From assembly GCA_937876195.1 (NCBI GenBank), contig CALEIK010000025.1, positions 309,659 through 373,658 on the forward strand: DNA of 64,000 nt. The letters are read 5' to 3'. The notes under the pieces are model-generated. The model saw nothing but the letters and a program-made list of their open reading frames with translations. It was not told the origin of the DNA and did no database searches. A program made the translations under genes and the position numbers. Below, piece after piece: positions 58,866 through 64,000 of the stretch. The stretch's first letter is position 1. Every line of letters begins with the position of its first letter. The stretch comes from an uncultured Flavobacteriales bacterium (GTDB lineage Bacteria; Bacteroidota; Bacteroidia; Flavobacteriales_D; Crocinitomicaceae).

Positions 58866-60691
58866 ACTTAAAGGAATTTCGCGAGAGTGTTAACTTAAAG
58901 ATTTACGATGCTAAACCTAAGGTGTTAGCACTTTTAATGGTGTTGAACATCATCGTTTCTTTCGCGGCAATTGGAACCTTGGTTTTTTATTACGGTTTTG
59001 ATCTTTCGGAGTTTTCAAAAAAACTTTGTTTTACAATCTTAGAAACCAGTTTTGCGTTTTATATTTTTCGCTTTTTATTGTTGATATTTTTTGATTTTCA
59101 TCCGCCTACATTTATTAGGAACAACTGGTTTGAAACCATCATCATCTCTTTGCTTTTGGTGGAAGGAATTGCCTACAATGTGTTTGGTACGATGATCATC
59201 GAACCTGTTTTTCGCGCCATGGGATTCACGGATTTTGGTGCCTTTTCAATGGTGTTTGTTCAACTTTTCATCTTTATCATTCTTCTCCAAAAGGTCATAA
59301 AGCAACGCAACTTTAGACCATGGATGAAAATTCACCCAGGATGGTTATTTACAATTTCTATAGCGCTGATGACAATTATGGGCGCTGGATTGCTCATGCT
59401 CCCTGAGATGTCACGACTCGAAGGTGGAGTTGGTTTTTTTGATGCACTTTTTCTATCCATGTCGTCGGTGAGTGTTACGGGATTGACGACTGTTGATGTC
59501 GCGCATGCGTTGACGTTCAAAGGTCAAATGATTGTACTGATTTTGATTAAGCTTGGTGGTTTAAATACAATTGCTTTCGGTGCACTCATGTTGATAGTCG
59601 CTAAGTTTGGAGTAGGAATTAAGTACCATGAGGTCATAGAAGATTTTGTAAATAGCGATTCGATTCTAAAAGCAAAGTCAATGCTACTCAAAATTGTTAT
59701 TTGGGCCACTGCGATAGAGTTTGTTGGTATTATTTTATTGTTCATTGGATTTGGTAACGACGGCGTTTTCGCGGATTCAGGCAACCGCTTTTTTCAATCT
59801 GTTTTTCATGGGATTTCGGGGTTTAATAATGCTGGGATTTCTACTTTTCATGGTGGTTACATGCACCCAGATGTAATCAATAATACCTTTGTGCACACGG
59901 TAACGATGGTTCTGTTCTTTTTAGGTGGATTTGGCATGATCTATTTATTAGATTTGTTTGAAGTGAAACGCCTCAGAGAACGCATGCGTCAGCCATGGAA
60001 GACCATCGAATTTGGAACAAAAATCTCCTTGTATTTCACAATTGGCTTACTCTTATTGGGAGCCATTGTGTTTCTAGCGTTCGAGTGGAACAGTTCATTG
60101 AGCGGCAAAAGTACGTTTGATAGTGTTGTTACCGCTTTGTTCCAGTCAATGACCACTAGAAATGCTGGTTTTAATGTGGTGGAAACGGCATCATTGGCCA
60201 TGCCCGTGATCATTATTTTTCTCTTTTTAATGTTTGTTGGAGCATCTTCTGGCTCAGCCGGTGGGGGAATTAGAACCTCTACATTTGCCATTATGTGGGC
60301 TTCGGTAACATCAACAATCAGGGGTAAAGCGCACACGGAACTTTTTAAAAGGACCATTTCAAATGACACAGTGCTCAAGGCGTATGCGATCTTTTTGTTT
60401 TTTGTCATTGGGAACATTATTGGTCCTTTTGCCCTGGCAATAAGCGAAGCGGATCTCTTGGCGTCAGGAAAGTACACTTTTATGGATTTAGTGTTTGAAC
60501 ATGTTTCAGCAGCAAGTACAGTAGGACTTTCGACTGGAATTACACCAGAATTGAGTTCAGCAGGAAAGGTAATTTTGGTCATTGCTATGTTTATTGGTCG
60601 TGTTGGAACGTTAACTTTGGCGTATCTTGTTGGAAAGAAAGTCATGAGTAAAAATTATAAGTATCCGAGTGGACACACAATGGTTGGATAA
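58862..60691 (+). CDS. TrkH-family potassium transporter
   Basis: A 609-residue inner-membrane K+ channel/transporter. Four pore loops are visible: SVSVTGLTTVD near 200, HGISGFNNAGIST near 317, SMTTRNAGFNV near 426 and AASTVGLSTGI near 552, which fits the four-fold MPM repeat of Trk/Ktr/HKT proteins. About 12 transmembrane helices occupy the rest. There is no TrkA/KtrA RCK partner in the window. The end, IGRVGTLTLAYLVG, is typical. It overlaps the kinase gene by 4 bases, and ubiE follows with no gap. Confidence 0.92.
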   Translation: MNLKEFRESVNLKIYDAKPKVLALLMVLNIIVSFAAIGTLVFYYGFDLSEFSKKLCFTILETSFAFYIFRFLLLIFFDFHPPTFIRNNWFETIIISLLLVEGIAYNVFGTMIIEPVFRAMGFTDFGAFSMVFVQLFIFIILLQKVIKQRNFRPWMKIHPGWLFTISIALMTIMGAGLLMLPEMSRLEGGVGFFDALFLSMSSVSVTGLTTVDVAHALTFKGQMIVLILIKLGGLNTIAFGALMLIVAKFGVGIKYHEVIEDFVNSDSILKAKSMLLKIVIWATAIEFVGIILLFIGFGNDGVFADSGNRFFQSVFHGISGFNNAGISTFHGGYMHPDVINNTFVHTVTMVLFFLGGFGMIYLLDLFEVKRLRERMRQPWKTIEFGTKISLYFTIGLLLLGAIVFLAFEWNSSLSGKSTFDSVVTALFQSMTTRNAGFNVVETASLAMPVIIIFLFLMFVGASSGSAGGGIRTSTFAIMWASVTSTIRGKAHTELFKRTISNDTVLKAYAIFLFFVIGNIIGPFALAISEADLLASGKYTFMDLVFEHVSAASTVGLSTGITPELSSAGKVILVIAMFIGRVGTLTLAYLVGKKVMSKNYKYPSGHTMVG

Positions 60692-61432
60692 GTGAGTATG
60701 ATAGAATCGAAAAATGTAAAACCTTACAACAAGGAAGAGTCCTCTAAAAAGGAAGAAGTTGCAGAAATGTTCAACAATATATCTAAGCGGTATGATTTTC
60801 TGAATCATTTTTTGTCGCTTGGAATAGATAGAATTTGGAGAAAGAAGGCGATTAAGAAGCTTAGAAAAATTTCGCCAAAGCGGATCCTTGATATTGCCAC
60901 TGGAACAGGAGATTTTGCCATTGCAGCGCTGGAATTAAATCCCGAAGAAATAGTCGGTGTTGATATCTCGCAAGGTATGCTGGATGTTGGGATTGAGAAG
61001 ATGAAAAAGAAAAATTACGACCACATCATTAAAATGCAGTTAGGCGACTCAGAAAACCTTCCTTTTGAAACCAATTATTTTGATGCATTGACCGTTGGAT
61101 TTGGTGTTCGGAATTATGAAAATTTGGAGAAGGGACTTGCAGATATGTTGAGGGTTTTACGTCCTGATGGAATGGCGGTGATTTTAGAGTTCTCAAAACC
61201 TAAGAAGTTCCCAATCAAGCAATTGTTTGGATTTTATTCGAAGCGATTAATTCCATTTTTCGGCAAATTAATATCGAAAGATAAGCGGGCGTATGCGTAT
61301 TTACCAGAGTCAGTTGAGGCATTTCCAGAAGGAGAAGCGTTTACATCGATTATGGAAAAAGTAGGTTACAAGAATATTGAATCAAAGTTAGTATCAGGAG
61401 GAATAGCCACCATTTATTCAGGAACAAAGTAA
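60692..61432 (+). CDS. ubiE: Demethylmenaquinone methyltransferase UbiE/MenG
   Basis: UbiE/MenG adds the final methyl group to demethylmenaquinone. The 246 residues have the family motifs: EMFNNISKRYDFLNHFLSLGIDRIWR near 24-49 (split here for display), SAM motif ILDIATGTGDFAIAALEL near 67-84, GVDISQGMLDVG and LTVGFGVRNYENLEKGL, and the end SGGIATIYSGTK. The GTG at 60692 directly follows the trkH stop; an ATG 6 bases later (60698) is a good alternative start. It pairs functionally with menB at 14401. porT follows at once (TAATG overlap). Confidence 0.94.
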   Translation: MSMIESKNVKPYNKEESSKKEEVAEMFNNISKRYDFLNHFLSLGIDRIWRKKAIKKLRKISPKRILDIATGTGDFAIAALELNPEEIVGVDISQGMLDVGIEKMKKKNYDHIIKMQLGDSENLPFETNYFDALTVGFGVRNYENLEKGLADMLRVLRPDGMAVILEFSKPKKFPIKQLFGFYSKRLIPFFGKLISKDKRAYAYLPESVEAFPEGEAFTSIMEKVGYKNIESKLVSGGIATIYSGTK

Positions 61433-62199
61433 TGCAAAAGGGAAATTGGTGCAATATTGAAAAAATGCGAGCGTTCTTAGGTTCTATGAGGTATTGGGTT
61501 CTTTTGATGATTTTACCTGTGTTTTCAACTTTTGCACAAAAAGAGAAACCACAGAACTATCGCAAGTTTGACGAGCGATTGATTCATTTTGGATTCATGT
61601 TAGGTGCAAACACATCGAATTTCAATCTAATTCTAAAGCCCAATGTGTATGAAAATTATGGGTTAAAATCGGTAACGGTCAGCGCATCTGCAGGTGGGCA
61701 AGTTGGGATTGTGTCGACAATGAAACTGGGAACCCCAGTGGTACGTTTAAGACTACTACCAACATTATCATTTCAGGAGAGAGTGCTGAAGTATCAGTAT
61801 GAGAATCCAGACCCCGATGCGACGACAGATTTTTTCAATGAGGAACGTATTAACTCAACAAACATTGATATTCCGTTGATGTTTCAGTTTAGAACGTTGA
61901 GGGTGAATAATTTTGCGGCGTATGCACTTGTTGGAGCGCAGTATTCGGTGGACTTACAATCGCAGGAAGAAGCAAGTCAGGACTATTTAGATCCATTTAT
62001 CAAAATTAAAAAGCACGATTTCCAAGGACAGGTGGGAGCTGGTGTCGAATTTTTCGCTCCTTACTTTAAATTTGGAATGGAAATTAAGTATTCTCATGGT
62101 TTGATAAATTCATTTGTACCTGAGAACACGTTTATCGCAGAGCCGATTGATAAGATGTATAATCGCGTTTGGTGGTTTTCCATAATTTTTGAAGGATAA
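61432..62199 (+). CDS. porT: T9SS translocation protein PorT
   Basis: PorT is an outer-membrane component needed for T9SS. The conserved gene order ubiE-porT in Bacteroidota and the sequence support it: a signal peptide (MRYWVLLMILPVFSTFAQ in the compact form), then RLIHFGFMLGANTSNFNLI near 50-68 and beta-barrel strands (GGQVGIVSTMKLG, RLRLLPTLSFQERVLKY, DIPLMFQFRTLRVNNFAAYALVG, FKFGMEIKYSHGLIN). I give the start at 61432, coupled to ubiE by TAATG; Met at 61465 or 61486 would give a shorter, cleaner signal peptide. The frame ends with WWFSIIFEG. It is the only clear core T9SS translocation gene here besides the PorE-like one. Confidence 0.85.
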   Translation: MQKGNWCNIEKMRAFLGSMRYWVLLMILPVFSTFAQKEKPQNYRKFDERLIHFGFMLGANTSNFNLILKPNVYENYGLKSVTVSASAGGQVGIVSTMKLGTPVVRLRLLPTLSFQERVLKYQYENPDPDATTDFFNEERINSTNIDIPLMFQFRTLRVNNFAAYALVGAQYSVDLQSQEEASQDYLDPFIKIKKHDFQGQVGAGVEFFAPYFKFGMEIKYSHGLINSFVPENTFIAEPIDKMYNRVWWFSIIFEG

Positions 62200-63744
62200 A
62201 TGTCACTTAAAATCCAGTTTCAGGCAACGCCAGAGCAAGCAAAAGATCACGCGTATTTAGAAGCTCGTATTCGCGAAGAACTAAAGTTGAAGGATGTAGA
62301 GTTTTCATTTAAATGGAACCGCCGGTCGATTGATGCTCGAAAGAAACAGGTGAAAATCAATTGTTCGTTTGAAGTATTCACTGATGGAGAATACATCCCA
62401 GTGTTAACTCCATTTCTCCCTCAGAATGTGCTCGAGAAAACGCCAGTAGCAATTATTGGGAGCGGTCCAGCTGGACTTTTCGCGGCATTGCGGGCATTGG
62501 AACTGGGATTGAAACCTATCATCTTTGAACGCGGAAAGGATGTGCGCAGTCGCAGAAGAGATTTAGCCATCCTGAACAAAGAATCCGTTGTTAATCCCGA
62601 GTCGAATTATTGCTTTGGTGAAGGAGGAGCGGGAACCTACTCAGATGGAAAACTCTATACACGCTCTAAGAAAAGAGGCGATATTCAACGTGCATTGGAG
62701 TGGTTCGTTCATTTTGGAGCCACAGAAGATATTTTGGTAGACGCTCATCCACATATTGGAACGAATAAACTACCACAGATCATTGTCGCTATGCGCGAGG
62801 AGATCATTTGTCAGGGTGGAGAAGTTCATTTCAATTCAAAAATCACTGACCTCATTGCTTCAGAAGGAAAAATTACTGCCATTGAAGTGAATGGAGTAGA
62901 GAACAGAGCATTTGAGCACGTTATTTTAGCGACAGGACACTCGGCGCGGGATATTTTTGAACTATTCGAGAAAAAAATATGGGCGTTGGAAGCAAAGCCA
63001 TTCGCTCTCGGAGTCAGAATAGAGCATTCACAAGCATTGATTGATCAAATTCAGTACAGCGGAAGACTGAATGATGACTTTTTGCCTCCAGCTTCGTACA
63101 GTCTTGTGACGCAGGTGAAGGGGAGAGGAGTGTACTCATTTTGTATGTGTCCTGGCGGAATTATTGCTCCATGCGCCACCAATGATGGAGAGGTAGTTAC
63201 GAATGGTTGGTCACCGTCGAAGAGGAACAATCCTTACTCAAATTCAGGTATAGTAGTTAGTGTCGGACCTGAAGATTTCCCAAACGATCCATCACCTTTG
63301 GCATGTTTGAATTTCCAGAGAGAAGTAGAACAAAAGTGCTGGGAAGCAGCGGGAAAAAAACAACGTGTCCCAGCGCAGCGTCTCATTGATTTCATGGAAG
63401 GAATAGTATCGAAGGATTTACCGATAACATCCTATCAACCTGGGTTGACGAGTGTTGATTTAAACACTGTTTTACCTCCATTGATTGCGGACAATTTGCG
63501 TACAGCGCTAATTGACTTTGGAAAGAAAATGCATGGTTTCATGACAAATGACGCTGTGCTTCATGCTCCAGAGTCAAGGACATCGTCGCCAGTACAAATC
63601 CCTAGAAATGAAATTTTACAGCATCCAGATGTTCGCAATTTATACCCCTGCGCAGAAGGAGCTGGTTATGCAGGTGGTATTATTTCAGCAGCGATTGATG
63701 GGATGAAATGCATGGATCAAATTTTCGCAGAAATATCCAACTAA
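62200..63744 (+). CDS. FAD-dependent oxidoreductase (COG2509-like)
   Basis: A 514-residue flavoprotein, last in the operon, starting on the base after the porT stop. An N-terminal domain of about 80 residues (RIREELKLKDVEFSFKWNRRSIDARKKQ, residues 25-52) precedes the Rossmann motif VAIIGSGPAGLFAALRALELG near 83-103. Further family points: CFGEGGAGTYSDGKLYTRSKKRG near 138-160 and FCMCPGGIIAPCATNDGEVVTNGWS around 307-331, with PCAEGAGYAGGIISAAIDGMK near the end (cut here). These proteins are widespread and of unknown substrate. A bidirectional terminator follows. Confidence 0.9.
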   Translation: MSLKIQFQATPEQAKDHAYLEARIREELKLKDVEFSFKWNRRSIDARKKQVKINCSFEVFTDGEYIPVLTPFLPQNVLEKTPVAIIGSGPAGLFAALRALELGLKPIIFERGKDVRSRRRDLAILNKESVVNPESNYCFGEGGAGTYSDGKLYTRSKKRGDIQRALEWFVHFGATEDILVDAHPHIGTNKLPQIIVAMREEIICQGGEVHFNSKITDLIASEGKITAIEVNGVENRAFEHVILATGHSARDIFELFEKKIWALEAKPFALGVRIEHSQALIDQIQYSGRLNDDFLPPASYSLVTQVKGRGVYSFCMCPGGIIAPCATNDGEVVTNGWSPSKRNNPYSNSGIVVSVGPEDFPNDPSPLACLNFQREVEQKCWEAAGKKQRVPAQRLIDFMEGIVSKDLPITSYQPGLTSVDLNTVLPPLIADNLRTALIDFGKKMHGFMTNDAVLHAPESRTSSPVQIPRNEILQHPDVRNLYPCAEGAGYAGGIISAAIDGMKCMDQIFAEISN

Positions 63745-63745
63745 A

Positions 63746-63775
63746 AAAAAAGATCCGCCAAAGGCAGATCTTTTA
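63746..63775. terminator. Bidirectional terminator between convergent genes
   Basis: AGATCCGCC (63751-63759) pairs with GGCAGATCT (63763-63771) with one mismatch, flanked by an A-run on the left and a T-run on the right, so it can end transcripts from both strands. Confidence 0.8.
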
Positions 63776-63798
63776 AATTTGAATTCTAAGAGTTTGAA

Positions 63799-63987
63799 TT
63801 ATTTCGAAGAAACAGTTCCTCCAGAAAGAGCACATGAACTTTCAAATGCAGCTTTTTGAGTTTTGTTGCAACCTGTACATTCCATGTAAGTTTCTCCATC
63901 AATTGTACATTTGTAATCTTTTTTACAAGATGCCAATGCTACTACTCCTAATACTGCAATTGCAGCTACTCCTAATACCTTTTTCAT
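63799..63987 (-). CDS. Small cysteine-rich lipoprotein
   Basis: A 62-residue lipoprotein. The signal MKKVLGVAAIAVLGVVALASC ends in a good lipobox (LASC), leaving a mature chain of about 42 residues with the lipid-bearing Cys plus four further cysteines (YKCTIDGETYMECTGCNKTQK and SSCALSGG). The pattern suggests disulfides or metal binding in the periplasm. The length is complete: an ATG at 63987, stop at 63799. No family recognised; small lipoproteins of this look recur in Flavobacteriales. Its promoter lies at or past the window edge. Confidence 0.7.
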   Translation of the reverse strand: MKKVLGVAAIAVLGVVALASCKKDYKCTIDGETYMECTGCNKTQKAAFESSCALSGGTVSSK

Positions 63988-64000
63988 AATAAATTAGTTT

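Noticed and set aside
59989..60645. 218-codon open frame antisense to trkH
   Set aside because: It has no signal, domain or start context, and the trkH protein on the other strand is unambiguous.

Overview
The window is an AT-rich chromosomal segment of a Bacteroidota bacterium, most likely from Flavobacteriales (a Crocinitomicaceae/Fluviicola-like lineage is a guess). The evidence is a type III glutamine synthetase, many secreted proteins with type IX secretion (T9SS) C-terminal domains, the T9SS protein PorT directly behind ubiE, a PorE-like OmpA lipoprotein, a GlsB/GlsA-type amino-acyl lipid locus, SusC-style TonB receptors, and promoters of the Bacteroidota type (TTG, then TAnnTTTG). No rRNA, tRNA, CRISPR array, integrase or transposase was seen.

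Layout. 1-4.3 kb: end of a membrane protein, smpB, recR, mscL, glnN. 4.3-9.3 kb: a repeat-rich T9SS type B protein and a beta-helix lipoprotein. 9.3-15.2 kb: ribosomal protein L31 type B, a tight four-gene operon (WG-repeat protein, TonB-like protein, FemAB-like transferase, AAC(3)-like transferase), then menB. 15.2-25 kb, mostly minus strand: DUF5916 outer-membrane protein, a steroid-reductase-like/SDR pair, a HisKA_2 sensor kinase, ftsK and secreted proteins. 25-28 kb: arginase plus argS. 28-37 kb: CPA2 antiporter, DUF389 protein, outer-membrane proteins, a T9SS surface protein. 37-41.3 kb, minus: queE, porE-like, ubiA-like, maf. 41.9-45.3 kb: a secreted PCMD-type protein and a TonB receptor.

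45.4-51.2 kb is the most striking region. A cobalamin riboswitch heads a run encoding a T9SS-sorted DUF4465 protein, a BtuB-like receptor, a BtuG-like beta-propeller lipoprotein, a second T9SS-sorted surface protein and a TPMT-like methyltransferase. It reads as a B12 capture and import operon in which T9SS cargo supplies part of the surface machinery.

51.3-56.6 kb: a BspA-like protein with 25-residue repeats, a ThuA-like T9SS gene broken by one in-frame stop, the glsA/glsB-like pair and a MITE-like inverted-repeat element. 56.7-63.7 kb is a six-gene operon with almost no spacing: aminotransferase, heptose-phosphate kinase-like, TrkH, ubiE/menG, porT and an FAD oxidoreductase. A small cysteine-rich lipoprotein closes the window.

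Family names come from motif recognition by eye. No database search was run.
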